A stretch of 64,000 nt of DNA from Leucothrix mucor DSM 2157 (GCF_000419525.1 NZ_ATTE01000001.1:1426001-1490000), one strand, 5' to 3'; positions 45,361 through 54,555 are shown, counted from the first letter of the stretch. Translations and numbers: made by a program. The notes: generated from the letters alone by a model not told the origin.

Positions 45361-46256
45361 AGCCCTTCGAGAAAACGTTCTAAAATCAGATTCGGTCGTG
45401 CATCCTTACGGGTCACGACCGCATACTGAGTGTTATAGCCTAACTCTTTAGGTAGCAAGGCTCTCAATGCGCCTTTCAATAGCCAGCGCTCCGCAAAGTG
45501 AGTTGGCAAATAACCAATGTAATGTCCCGTTAAAATCAAAAATGCAATCCCTTCGCGATCCGTTGCGGTTGCCGTACTGATCATTGATTGATACAGCGCC
45601 TTAACCTCAGGTGGCTGAGCATAAGCCGGCAACACCGCATCACTTTCGTAAATCGACTGGACCTCCAGTTCGCTTTCTGCTTGCAGGAATAGGGGGTGCG
45701 TATTGCTGCAATACAACTGCGATTCTTCCTCGTATAAGGGAATGTAATTCAAACCAGCCAATGGTTTAAGTACCGGCACCACGCCAATATGCAAACGCCC
45801 ATCCAATATCCCACGTTCAATCTCACTGGGTGGAATCATCCGAATATTTACCGTCACATCCGGCCCAGCTTCTTTCAATGTTTTAATGGCACGTGTAATG
45901 CGCATACGGGGCATGGTCACCAAATTGTCGGTAATGCCGATATTGAGCTCGCCCTTAAGCCTCGTGTGAATGCTATTGACCTGCGTACGAAAATCTTCCA
46001 GTGCCGAGAGCAGCTGCAAAATCGCCTGATACACTTGCCGACCTTGATCGGTTAATGAAAAGCCACCACGCCCACGCTGACACAAGCGCAATGACAAGCG
46101 CGACTCCAAATCACTAATGGCAATACTGATTGCCGCACGACTAATATTGAGCGTGACTTCGGCTGCAGCAAAACCACCGCATTCCACGACCGCTTTGTAA
46201 ATGCGCAGCAGTCGGATATCGGTGTCGGCAATGCGTCCGGAGAATTCATTTTTCAT
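45357..46256 (-). CDS. LysR-family regulator of the aminotransferase/mmsA genes
   Basis: 299 residues from MKNEFSGRIADTD: winged helix (residues about 10-70, LLRIYKAVVECGGFAAAEVTLNIS; AISIAISDLESRL) and a periplasmic-binding-type effector domain. It is divergent from the beta-alanine aminotransferase gene, the classical place for a LysR-type activator, with TTAACTAAA direct repeats in between. The frame stays open to 46334, but the conserved part starts near 46256; ribosome-binding evidence is weak for both. Effector could be beta-alanine or a related omega-amino acid (inference). Confidence 0.8.
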   Translation of the reverse strand: MKNEFSGRIADTDIRLLRIYKAVVECGGFAAAEVTLNISRAAISIAISDLESRLSLRLCQRGRGGFSLTDQGRQVYQAILQLLSALEDFRTQVNSIHTRLKGELNIGITDNLVTMPRMRITRAIKTLKEAGPDVTVNIRMIPPSEIERGILDGRLHIGVVPVLKPLAGLNYIPLYEEESQLYCSNTHPLFLQAESELEVQSIYESDAVLPAYAQPPEVKALYQSMISTATATDREGIAFLILTGHYIGYLPTHFAERWLLKGALRALLPKELGYNTQYAVVTRKDARPNLILERFLEGL

Positions 46257-46302
46257 AACATTTAGCCATTGGTGAGGGGTTTTTTTATGTGATGTTATTA
46301 AG

Positions 46303-46323
46303 TTAACTAAATGCTTAACTAAA
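46303..46323. promoter_or_regulatory. TTAACTAAA direct repeat, candidate LysR operator
   Basis: TTAACTAAA-TGC-TTAACTAAA, two identical 9-base repeats 12 bases apart, between the divergent LysR and aminotransferase genes. Position and one-turn spacing suit a LysR-type binding site. Confidence 0.4.
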
Positions 46324-46401
46324 AGTAAATACAAATGAATTTTAAAAACTTAGTTTTAGGCAGAGAATCAGGTTTTGCCTCATCTCTCACAGGATACTTC
46401 C

Positions 46402-47745
46402 ATGTCTGAATTCAATACCGTTAAAGCCGCCGGCATGACCCGTGCGGAGCTTGAAGCCTACTGGATGCCTTACACGGCCAACAAGCAGTTCAAAGATGAC
46501 CCACGCATTATCGTTGAAGGCCAAGGCGCTTACTTCACCGATGCGGAAGGCCGTAAGATTTTTGACGGACTATCTGGCTTATGGACCTGTGGTGCCGGCC
46601 ATTGCCGCCCTGAAATTGCTGAGGCAGTTTCCAAACAATTACGCACACTGGACTATGCCCCCGGATTCCAGTATGGCCATCCTTCTGCCTTTAAATTGGC
46701 AAACCGCATTAAAGACTTTATGCCTAAAGGTCTGGATTATGTGTTTTACACGGACTCTGGCTCTGAGAGTGCTGATACCTCACTGAAAATTGCCCGCGCT
46801 TACTGGCGCAAAAAAGGCATGCCTAGCAAGACTAAGTTGATTGGTCGGGTTAAAGGCTACCACGGCGTAAACTTCGGTGGTTTCAGTGTCGGTGGAATTG
46901 GTGCGAACCGTACCCTATACGGACAAGGCGTTGACGCTGACCATTTGCCACACACACTGTTAAAAGAGAATGCATTTACTCGCGGCATGCCACAAACGGG
47001 CGCTGAGAAAGCCGATGAGCTGTTAGAGCTAATCGGCCTGCACGATGCGTCGAATATCGCCGCAGTAATCGTTGAGCCAATGGCCGGTTCTGCTGGCGTT
47101 ATTCCCCCACCGGTTGGCTACTTAAAGCGCCTACGTGAGATTTGTGATCAGCACAATATCCTGCTGATTTTTGATGAGGTGATCACCGGCTTTGGCCGCA
47201 TGGGCTCTAACACGGGTGCGGAAGAGTTTGGTGTAACACCAGACATTCTAAACGTAGCTAAGCAGCTAACTAATGGCGCTGTGCCAATGGGCGCAGTGAT
47301 TGTGAAGGGTGATATCTACCAGACCTTTATGGATAATGGTGGCCCTGACTACATGATCGAAATGCCACACGGTTACACTTACTCTGGTCACCCAGTTGCC
47401 TGTGCTGCGGCATTGGCGTCATTGGATATTCTGGAAAAGGATAACCTGATTCCACGCGTTAAAGAAATGAGCCCGATTTTTGAAGATGCGCTGCACAGCC
47501 TGAAAGGCACCCAATACATCAGCGATATTCGTAACTACGGCTTAGCTGGCGCACTGCAAATTGAACCATATCCTGGCGAGCCTGCACGTCGCCCGTATGA
47601 AATTGCCATGAAATGTTGGGAGAAAGGGTTCTATGTCCGTTACGGCGGCGATACTATCCAGTTGGGTCTGCCATTCATTGTTGAGAATCAGCAGATTGAT
47701 GACCTGATCAATGCCATCGGCGAGTCAATTAACGAGCTGGCTTAA
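46402..47745 (+). CDS. Omega-amino acid (beta-alanine):pyruvate aminotransferase
   Basis: 447 residues, class III PLP-dependent aminotransferase. It begins MSEFNTVKAAGMTRAELEAYWMPYTANKQF, shortened here to the start region, with DGLSGLWTCGAGHCRPEI, YTDSGSESADTSLK, the FDEVITGFGRMG cofactor strand and the PLP lysine in NVAKQLTNGAVPMG. These match beta-alanine-pyruvate transaminase, which makes malonate semialdehyde and alanine. AGGA lies seven bases before ATG 46402. mmsA follows, giving a complete beta-alanine to acetyl-CoA route. Confidence 0.9.
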   Translation: MSEFNTVKAAGMTRAELEAYWMPYTANKQFKDDPRIIVEGQGAYFTDAEGRKIFDGLSGLWTCGAGHCRPEIAEAVSKQLRTLDYAPGFQYGHPSAFKLANRIKDFMPKGLDYVFYTDSGSESADTSLKIARAYWRKKGMPSKTKLIGRVKGYHGVNFGGFSVGGIGANRTLYGQGVDADHLPHTLLKENAFTRGMPQTGAEKADELLELIGLHDASNIAAVIVEPMAGSAGVIPPPVGYLKRLREICDQHNILLIFDEVITGFGRMGSNTGAEEFGVTPDILNVAKQLTNGAVPMGAVIVKGDIYQTFMDNGGPDYMIEMPHGYTYSGHPVACAAALASLDILEKDNLIPRVKEMSPIFEDALHSLKGTQYISDIRNYGLAGALQIEPYPGEPARRPYEIAMKCWEKGFYVRYGGDTIQLGLPFIVENQQIDDLINAIGESINELA

Positions 47746-47774
47746 TTAAGCGCTGGCTTTAGATATACTGTTTG

Positions 47775-47806
47775 GCTGGTTCTAGCATTTATACGGCAGA
47801 ACCAGC
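47775..47806 (+). other. Hairpin between aminotransferase gene and mmsA
   Basis: GCTGGTTCT and AGAACCAGC form a 9-bp stem with a 14-base loop and no T-run after it. It may stabilise or process the joint transcript; it does not look like an intrinsic terminator. Confidence 0.4.
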
Positions 47807-47890
47807 AAATTAACGACCAAGATAAACAATACAGCCACCTGCCAGTTGATCTGGCGCGTGGACAAGTACACACGGAAACGAGGAACTAGC

Positions 47891-49381
47891 ATGACTGTTA
47901 TCGGACACCTGATCAATGGCGAAAGTGTAATCCCAGAAGGGCGCACACAGAATGTATTCAACCCATCTACTGGCGAAGTCAGCAAACAGGTCGCGTTGGC
48001 CACCAAATCAACTGTTGAAGAAGCCATTGCTTCTGCGCAAGCGGCATTCCCGGCATGGCGCAACACGCCACCGGCTAAGCGTGCACGCGTTATGTTCCGT
48101 TTTAAGCAATTGCTTGAGGAAAACTCTGACAAAATCTGCGCAATGATCGGCGAAGAGCACGGCAAAATTGCACACGATGCAGCGGGCGAATTATCCCGTG
48201 GTATTGAGAACGTGGAATACGCTTGCTACGCACCTGAGCTGTTAAAAGGCGAGCACAGCAAAAACGTTGGCCCAAACATCGACTCTTGGAGCGAAATGCA
48301 GCCACTGGGTGTGGTTGCCGGTATTACACCGTTTAACTTCCCAGCCATGGTGCCATTATGGATGTACCCTGCGGCGATCGTTTGCGGTAACTGCTTTGTA
48401 CTAAAACCTTCTGAGCGTGATCCTTCCTCGACGCTTTTCATCGCTGAATTACTGCAAGAAGCTGGCTTACCAGCAGGCGTAATGAACGTGGTAAATGGTG
48501 ATAAAGAAGCGGTTGATACGCTGCTGGAAGACACTCGCGTTAAAGCGGTTAGCTTCGTTGGCTCTACGCCAATTGCAGAGTACATTTACACCACTGCAAC
48601 GGCTAACGGCAAGCGTTGTCAGGCACTGGGTGGCGCAAAAAACCACGCAATCATCATGCCTGATGCCGACATGGATAACGCAGTAAACCAGTTATTGGGT
48701 GCGGCGTTTGGTTCTTCTGGTGAGCGTTGCATGGCGTTATCCGTAGCGGTTGCCGTTGGCGATGCCGCAGCGGATGCACTGGTTAGCAAAATGCAGGAAG
48801 GTATGAAAGCATTGAAAGTTGGCGCATACAGCGACAGCAGCAATGATTTTGGCCCGGTCATCACTAAAGCCCACCAGCAAAAAGTGAATGGCTTAATTGA
48901 TAGCGCAGAAGCCGATGGCGCTACGGTTGTGGTTGATGGTCGTAACCCTGATGTGGCTGGCTACAGCGATGGTTTCTTTGTTGGCGCAACACTGATCGAC
49001 AATGTGACGCCAGGCATGGAAAGCTACAAAGAAGAGATCTTTGGTCCAGTGTTGCAGGTGGTTCGCGTGAACAGCATGCAGGAAGCAATGGATCTGATCG
49101 ATGCGCATGAATACGGTAATGGTACTTGCATCTTCACTCGCGACGGTGAAGCAGCACGTTACTTTACCGATAACATTCAAGTGGGCATGGTTGGCGTAAA
49201 CGTACCCTTGCCAGTGCCGGTTTCTTACCACAGCTTCGGCGGTTGGAAGCGTTCATTGTTTGGTGATTTGCATGCTTATGGCCCGGATGCAATCAAGTTC
49301 TACACCAAGCGTAAGACGATCACTCAGCGTTGGCCCTCAGCGGGCGTAAGAGAAGGCGTTTCATTCGCTTTCCCATCCTGA
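47891..49381 (+). CDS. mmsA: Methylmalonate/malonate-semialdehyde dehydrogenase (CoA-acylating)
   Basis: 496 residues, aldehyde dehydrogenase superfamily. It starts MTVIGHLINGE and has the MmsA signatures GVVAGITPFNFPAMVPLW, FVGSTPIAEYIY, QALGGAKNHAI and the catalytic Cys in GSSGERCMALS; it ends with FYTKRKTITQRWP. The family oxidises malonate or methylmalonate semialdehyde to acetyl- or propionyl-CoA with NAD and CoA. Following the aminotransferase, malonate semialdehyde from beta-alanine is the likely substrate. GAGGAA precedes ATG 47891. Confidence 0.94.
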   Translation: MTVIGHLINGESVIPEGRTQNVFNPSTGEVSKQVALATKSTVEEAIASAQAAFPAWRNTPPAKRARVMFRFKQLLEENSDKICAMIGEEHGKIAHDAAGELSRGIENVEYACYAPELLKGEHSKNVGPNIDSWSEMQPLGVVAGITPFNFPAMVPLWMYPAAIVCGNCFVLKPSERDPSSTLFIAELLQEAGLPAGVMNVVNGDKEAVDTLLEDTRVKAVSFVGSTPIAEYIYTTATANGKRCQALGGAKNHAIIMPDADMDNAVNQLLGAAFGSSGERCMALSVAVAVGDAAADALVSKMQEGMKALKVGAYSDSSNDFGPVITKAHQQKVNGLIDSAEADGATVVVDGRNPDVAGYSDGFFVGATLIDNVTPGMESYKEEIFGPVLQVVRVNSMQEAMDLIDAHEYGNGTCIFTRDGEAARYFTDNIQVGMVGVNVPLPVPVSYHSFGGWKRSLFGDLHAYGPDAIKFYTKRKTITQRWPSAGVREGVSFAFPS

Positions 49382-49405
49382 TCGCGTTAGATCTTTAGCT
49401 TGAAT

Positions 49406-49446
49406 AAGGCGGTGTTTCTTAATTGGATTCACCGCCTTTTTTGTTT
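49406..49446. terminator. Terminator after mmsA
   Basis: AAGGCGGTG and CACCGCCTT form a 9-bp stem with a 15-base loop, followed by a run of T. It separates mmsA from the convergent EamA transporter gene. Confidence 0.85.
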
Positions 49447-49477
49447 AAGCTTGCTGGTGTTAGCCGCGTTGATTTAC

Positions 49478-50281
49478 TTAGCGTTTTCCCAGTAAAGCCA
49501 CGCCCAGCATCACCAATACCATCCCGCCAAAATGAATCCAGCCGAATGGCTCGCCCAATAAAATTACCGCCATCATAATGGTAAGCACTGGACCTGTCGT
49601 GCCGACAATGCTGGTTCTTGATGGGCCAATTCGCGCAATCGCCTCACTCACCATAAAGCTTGGCAATACTGTACTGAACACGGCCAGCAAAGTCGCATAA
49701 AGCCAGATATTACCATTTACCTGTAAATCGCTTAGCTCATTGGTCAGCAGGAAGTGAATGAGTGCATAGGCGGTGGAGGCTAGCATGGCGATACTGGTAA
49801 ACACCCGACTGCCAAATTGCGTAATATAAGGCTTACTAAACACCACGTAGCAGGAAAAGGTAAACGCCGCTGCGGCAACCAGCAAAACACCAATCGTGGC
49901 ATCGGCACCGACCAAATTGGCTTCGTGCCAGTAGAGCAACATCACGCCGCTATAGGTCATTAGCAAAGACAACATCATGCGCTTGGTAATCACGTCTTTT
50001 AGAAACAGCCAGCCGAGTAAAGTGGTCATAATCGGGTAGCTGTAGAGCGTTAAGCGCTCCAATTGCGCCGAGATATAATTGAGCCCTTCTAGATCCAAAT
50101 AGGAGGAGAGGTAATAGCCGATAAAGCCCAAGCCCAGTACCGCCAGCATGTTTTTACCTTGCGGTATGGCTTTGTGCTCTTTGAACATTAGCCAGAGCAA
50201 AATGGCGAGATAAAACGGCAGGGAAATGAGCATGCGTAAGGTGAGCAGGGTGGTTGCATCCACACCTTCTTGGTAGGCCAT
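49478..50281 (-). CDS. EamA/RhaT-family (DMT) transporter; true start probably upstream
   Basis: 267 residues from the first ATG, with nine or so hydrophobic helices in two EamA halves (ending GWIHFGGMVLVMLGVALL). Drug/metabolite transporters normally have ten helices and about 300 residues. Upstream of this ATG the frame continues without a stop for 42 codons and codes a first helix (LRSGLFLAVGGTALFALKS), but contains no ATG, GTG or TTG. A CTG at 50405-50407, overlapping the end of the upstream NTPase gene, would give 309 residues. So either a rare start codon is used or the original start was lost. Substrate unknown. Confidence 0.8.
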   Translation of the reverse strand: MAYQEGVDATTLLTLRMLISLPFYLAILLWLMFKEHKAIPQGKNMLAVLGLGFIGYYLSSYLDLEGLNYISAQLERLTLYSYPIMTTLLGWLFLKDVITKRMMLSLLMTYSGVMLLYWHEANLVGADATIGVLLVAAAAFTFSCYVVFSKPYITQFGSRVFTSIAMLASTAYALIHFLLTNELSDLQVNGNIWLYATLLAVFSTVLPSFMVSEAIARIGPSRTSIVGTTGPVLTIMMAVILLGEPFGWIHFGGMVLVMLGVALLGKR

Positions 50282-50396
50282 TTTGATGAAAATAGACTTT
50301 AGGGCGAATAGTGCGGTGCCGCCGACGGCTAGGAATAAGCCACTGCGCAGTTGTTGGGCTTCGGTAGTGATAGGGATAGTTTCCTGTTTGTGTAGC

Positions 50397-53300
50397 TTAG
50401 TTTTCAGTAGCCTTTAATTCACTTTCTAGTCGAGCGAGATCCTGATGCGTTTCGAAAAAGCTAATAAAGGATTCTGCTTGTGTTTTTCGCGGATCGGGGA
50501 GTTCTTTGATAAAGGATTGGATATCACCCCAGAGCCAGCTGAATTCTACATCTGGTGATAGCTTACGAATAGCGGTGATAACAGAAGCGGGGCTGACTTC
50601 GGGTTCGACCAGCCAGAGTAGGTAGGGCATTATGGCGTACTTCTGGTTGCTTTCATCAACCTTTTTCATTACTTGATGAATACGCTGGGTAGCGGCTTCG
50701 GTTTGGCCCAGTTCTAAGAGAGGTTCAACTATATTGGCGGCTGCACTTAGGCATGGTTCTTGGATAGCTGGGAGTTCTGAATTGCTATAGCGGTCGAGCA
50801 GTTGCTCATAGCAGGTCATGGCTTCGGGAATTCTATCAAACCTGCCTAAAGTTACGCCCTTATTGACCAGAGCCATTGCGCACTGCGCTTGTATGGCTGG
50901 AACGTCAGCGTCGCCAAAACGCTGAATGAGCTGGTCATAGGTGTCGATTTCCGCTTGAAGATTGTCGAGTTGGTTGCGTAAAGTGATGCCCTTGCTGTAC
51001 AGAGCCTTTGCGCACTGTTCTTGTATGGCTGGAACGTCAGCGTCGCCAAAGCGCTGAATAAGCTGGTCATAGGTGTCGACTGCTGCTTGGGGATTGTCGA
51101 GTTGGTTGCCTAAAGTCCAGCCCTTGTTGCGCAAGGCCTTTGCGCACTGCGCTTGTATGGCTGGAACGTCAGTGTCGTCAAAGCGCTGAATAAGCTGGTC
51201 ATAGGTGTCGACTGCTGCTTGAGGATTGTCGAGTTTATTGCGTAGAGTCCAGCCCTTGTTGACCAGAGCCATTGCGCACCGCTCTTGTATGGCTGGGATG
51301 TCAGCGTCGCCAAAGCGTTGAATAAGCTGGTCATAGGTGTCGACTGCTGCTTGAGGATTGTCGAGTTTATTGCGTAGAGTCCAGCCCTTGTCATACAGAG
51401 CCATTGCGCACAGCTCTTGTATGGCTGGAACGTCAGCGTCGCCAAAACGCTGAATAAGCTTGTCATAGGTGTCGGCTGCTGCTTGAGGATTGTCGAGTTT
51501 ATTGCCTAAAGTCCAGCCCTTGTTGTGTAGAGCCTTTGCACACCGCTCTTGTATGGCTGGGATGTCAGCGTCGCCAAAACGCTGAATAAGCTTGTCATAG
51601 GTATCGACTGCTGCTTGAGGATTGTCGAGTTTATTGCGTAGAGTCCAGCCCTTGTTGTACAGAGCATCTGCGCACAGCTCTTGTATGGCTGGAACGTCAG
51701 CGTCGCCAAAACGCTGAATAAGCTTGTCATAGGTATCGACTGCTGCTTGAGGATTGTCGAGTTTATTGCCTAAAGTCCAGCCCTTGTTGTACAGAACACC
51801 TGCGCACAGCTCTTGTATGGCTGGAACGTCAGCGTCGCCAAAACGCTGAATAAGCTGGTCATAGGTGTCGATTTCAGCTTGAGGATTATCGAGTTGGTTG
51901 CCTAAAGTGATGCCCTTGTCATACAGGGAGTTTGCGCAAACTTCAGCAGCCGGTGTGCTATCAGATGCCTGAAAAAGCGAAAATACTTGGTCATAAAGTT
52001 CAATAGCTTGAGTATATTTTTCAGACTTCCTATGAGCGCGCGCCAAACAATAGTAATTGTTGGGCGTTGGGAACTTCTTTACTCGCTCAATCCAGAAAGG
52101 AATGCTTGCTAGCATTAAATCGAGATCGCCACCTCTTCTTTTTTTGGATAGCTCCCGCCATGCTTTACAGCTATCAAGGTCAACTTGATGTGTCCAGGGG
52201 AGTAGATTTATAAATTCATCGGTCTCATCCCTCCAGATTTGCATAAGGGTTTCAACCTGATACTGACTTAACGTTGGTAATGCATCACTCACCCGCCACT
52301 TCTCCAGGTAGTCCAATGAAATAGAACCACTAAGCCCATTCCAAAACTCATCCGCAGAAACCCCATGATAGCTGCCTTGAGCCATTACCCTGTGATAACA
52401 GGCATCAAGTATCCAATTTAAGGAAATGTGTTGAGTGAGTTCACTGATCACTCTGGCAAATGCAGCTTTGCTATCCTTTTCATTACTAACTCGTTCTATG
52501 TTTTCCCGACTAATATAACTCCTCAACTCAATCGGTAGTTTTCCTATATAAAACGCATTTAAATATTCCCAAAGCTTGCCATGTAATGCCCGCGTATCTT
52601 CACTTTCCAACCAGCCCTTATCCCGCGCATAAGCCAGCAATAAATCCCTGATTTCCTCATGTAAGGAAAACTCTGCTCCGGTAGTACGAAACACGCCAGC
52701 AATTTTAAAATTATGAATAATTGCATTGGCTTGCTCTGGGGCAAATAGCTGCTTCACAATGCCTTTATCCAAAACTCGTGGCAAAGCAATTTTCCATGCC
52801 TGATCTTCTAAGCCCGCAATATGATGGGTGATGGTTCTAATCAGGCTCAGCTTGCAACGCCCAAATTCAATACCATCATAAACTCCTGTATCGAACGGGT
52901 CATCTTCCTCAAAACATTCCTGCAAATAGTCAGGTTGTTGCGCGAGGTCTTCCAAGTCTTTGCCTTCTGCCAGCAGGTTTTCCAACAAGTTCATCGCCAC
53001 CTGTAACCAAAGGGGGTTACCATCAAATGACAAAATAGAGAGCACCGTTGCAATTGCATCCTCCTGTTGAGGGAGGTATTGCGTTAGGTCTGGACGACTC
53101 ATAGCAGCTTTGAGCATTTCAGCGCGGTTAAAACTAGGGAGTCGGTCGGGAGTTCTGCTGGCGGTATCTCTGCCTGCGACTACAATGCACCAGCCTTTGG
53201 CCTCCAGGTAGCTAAATAATGAAGAAAGCCAAGAAGATAATAATATTTCTTTTTCAGTATTTTCACGCGCATTGCCATAGCTAAGCATTAGACGGCTTTT

Positions 53301-53870
53301 GATCACAAAGTCATTGCGGAGGATATGTTCATAGGTATCAACTAGTAAAACGGGTTTGTTGGTTCTGCCACCAGCTGCAGCCAGTGCATCTAGTAGGTAT
53401 AACTCAGGATGGGCCACCGCAGCATCTTCACTGATTTGCGCGGCTTTCCCTGCGATACCTTCACCTAAGCCAAGTAATACTTTCGCGGTGCCTGCGGCTA
53501 ATGCGCCGCCTGGTATCAGGTCTTTGCCAAGCTCCAGTGCGCCAACCAAGCCACTACTAATTGTTTTGTAACCTTCGCCAATTTTTTCTTTGGTGCTCTT
53601 ATTAGACTTTTCTGCATCGAAGAATTTGGCCGAGCCTGCCATGCCAGCGAGTATATCCAAGCCATGTTTGGCTTGTGTGCTCTCAAGGTCTAACCAGATA
53701 TTGGGTCGTTCATCAAGTGTGCAGAGGTGTTCAAAATGACCGAGCAGGGTGCTCTTACCAATACCAGGCTGCCCTGAAATATGCCAGATAGAGCCTTTAG
53801 CTGCTGAGGCGCGTGTTTTGAAGCGCTCTAACCAGTCTTCTCGCCCGATGAATTGGTGCTCATTAAACAT
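50397..53870 (-). CDS. STAND-like P-loop NTPase with long TPR repeat array
   Basis: 1157 residues. The N-terminus holds an NTPase module: FIGREDWLERF, Walker A GQPGIGKST (33-41) and Walker B PVLLVDTYE near residue 175, followed by winged-helix-like and helical regions (about 260-600). From about residue 610 come TPR-like repeats, including eight nearly identical 44-residue units (YNKGWTLGNKLDNPQAAVDT...) and a diverged ninth. No catalytic effector domain is recognisable at either end. The architecture is that of STAND sensors, which oligomerise on ligand binding; the TPR array would be the sensor. Its place at the edge of an accessory region allows a defence role, but this is unproven. Last bases overlap the possible CTG start of the EamA gene. 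Confidence 0.75.
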   Translation of the reverse strand: MFNEHQFIGREDWLERFKTRASAAKGSIWHISGQPGIGKSTLLGHFEHLCTLDERPNIWLDLESTQAKHGLDILAGMAGSAKFFDAEKSNKSTKEKIGEGYKTISSGLVGALELGKDLIPGGALAAGTAKVLLGLGEGIAGKAAQISEDAAVAHPELYLLDALAAAGGRTNKPVLLVDTYEHILRNDFVIKSRLMLSYGNARENTEKEILLSSWLSSLFSYLEAKGWCIVVAGRDTASRTPDRLPSFNRAEMLKAAMSRPDLTQYLPQQEDAIATVLSILSFDGNPLWLQVAMNLLENLLAEGKDLEDLAQQPDYLQECFEEDDPFDTGVYDGIEFGRCKLSLIRTITHHIAGLEDQAWKIALPRVLDKGIVKQLFAPEQANAIIHNFKIAGVFRTTGAEFSLHEEIRDLLLAYARDKGWLESEDTRALHGKLWEYLNAFYIGKLPIELRSYISRENIERVSNEKDSKAAFARVISELTQHISLNWILDACYHRVMAQGSYHGVSADEFWNGLSGSISLDYLEKWRVSDALPTLSQYQVETLMQIWRDETDEFINLLPWTHQVDLDSCKAWRELSKKRRGGDLDLMLASIPFWIERVKKFPTPNNYYCLARAHRKSEKYTQAIELYDQVFSLFQASDSTPAAEVCANSLYDKGITLGNQLDNPQAEIDTYDQLIQRFGDADVPAIQELCAGVLYNKGWTLGNKLDNPQAAVDTYDKLIQRFGDADVPAIQELCADALYNKGWTLRNKLDNPQAAVDTYDKLIQRFGDADIPAIQERCAKALHNKGWTLGNKLDNPQAAADTYDKLIQRFGDADVPAIQELCAMALYDKGWTLRNKLDNPQAAVDTYDQLIQRFGDADIPAIQERCAMALVNKGWTLRNKLDNPQAAVDTYDQLIQRFDDTDVPAIQAQCAKALRNKGWTLGNQLDNPQAAVDTYDQLIQRFGDADVPAIQEQCAKALYSKGITLRNQLDNLQAEIDTYDQLIQRFGDADVPAIQAQCAMALVNKGVTLGRFDRIPEAMTCYEQLLDRYSNSELPAIQEPCLSAAANIVEPLLELGQTEAATQRIHQVMKKVDESNQKYAIMPYLLWLVEPEVSPASVITAIRKLSPDVEFSWLWGDIQSFIKELPDPRKTQAESFISFFETHQDLARLESELKATEN
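50868..51923 (-). repeat. Eight tandem 132-bp repeats (44-residue TPR-like units)
   Basis: The coding sequence here consists of eight consecutive 132-base units with very few differences, e.g. the 30-base core around GTATGGCTGG recurs at exact 132-base intervals (50891, 51023 and so on). Unit differences are mainly at a few codons (GNKL/RNKL/GNQL; VPAIQ/IPAIQ; ELCA/ERCA/QCA). High nucleotide identity means recent duplication or gene conversion and a potential for copy-number change without frameshift (132 = 3 x 44). Confidence 0.95.
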
Positions 53871-54032
53871 ACTAAACTTCCCTGAAAACGACTGACTGAG
53901 AATATCATAGTGAATGGGATATTTAGTATTGGAATGGTGTTTATTTAGACTTTAAGAAGTTGCGGTTATCTCTTTAATAATTAGCGCTCATATAGCGAAA
54001 AATTCCTTCTCACCATACAAGCGCCATCAACC

Positions 54033-54344
54033 TTACTTTGCTGTCATTTGTCCCTTCATTGAAGGATGCACCGCGCAAAAGTAAGCCAATACGCCTGCCT
54101 TAGCGATGGTAACAGTGCCACTCTGGCCCTGATTCAAAATACCCGTGTCGAAGCTTTTGTTGTTAGCCGTACCGGTATGTGGCATGCCATCCATATTGGT
54201 AAACACCACGGTATCGCCAACAGCAACATTGAGGTTAGCAGGGCTGAACTTCATACCCTGAATTTGAACATTGTGCTGGGCTGCAAATGCTGAGCTGCTC
54301 AGCATGATGACTGCGCTTAGTATTACTGTAGAGAGTGATTTCAT
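54033..54344 (-). CDS. Small periplasmic cupredoxin (plastocyanin/amicyanin-like)
   Basis: 103 residues with signal peptide 1-22 (cleavage after AFA). One blue-copper fold with the ligands His56 (GMPHTGT), Cys90, His93 and Met96 (YFCAVHPSM), a complete type 1 copper set with short Cys-x2-His-x2-Met spacing. It carries electrons in the periplasm; donor and acceptor are not apparent. The upstream region has a palindrome CATCACAA-GGC-TTGTGATG at 54391-54409 and a hairpin at 54365-54382. Confidence 0.9.
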   Translation of the reverse strand: MKSLSTVILSAVIMLSSSAFAAQHNVQIQGMKFSPANLNVAVGDTVVFTNMDGMPHTGTANNKSFDTGILNQGQSGTVTIAKAGVLAYFCAVHPSMKGQMTAK

Positions 54345-54364
54345 AACAGATTCCTTCCTATTGG

Positions 54365-54409
54365 GTACGGGTTGCCCCGTACTTTAATTGCATCACAAGG
54401 CTTGTGATG
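54365..54409 (-). promoter_or_regulatory. Hairpin and perfect palindrome upstream of cupredoxin gene
   Basis: GTACGGG/CCCGTAC (7-bp stem, 54365-54382) and CATCACAA-GGC-TTGTGATG (8-bp perfect arms, 54391-54409) lie 21-65 bases before the cupredoxin start. The second is a plausible operator for a dimeric, perhaps metal-responsive, regulator. Confidence 0.45.
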
Positions 54410-54555
54410 TCTAATTAGCTTAGGCCGGAAGTGCGCTTAAGTCATAAAGAACTGGTAAAGTTTGGGTAAATGAAACCATGACTCAGCCGCGTAAATTGCA
54501 ATTAGCCAGATTTGCTCATAAGATTGTATTACAAATGCAATGCAGGGAAATCAAT

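Noticed and set aside
47775-47806. Hairpin as terminator between the aminotransferase gene and mmsA
   Set aside because: No T-run follows and the two genes form one pathway.
50852-51730. Several minus-strand alternative frames in the TPR repeat region
   Set aside because: They repeat because the DNA repeats; the translated strings are low-complexity and out of frame with the NTPase.
50868-51923. Regular repeats that might be taken for a CRISPR array
   Set aside because: The period is 132 bases, in frame within a coding sequence, with no unique spacers; these are TPR-coding repeats.
54478-54555. Longer antitoxin start at 54478
   Set aside because: The 26 extra residues do not fit the family and AGGGA points to ATG 54556.
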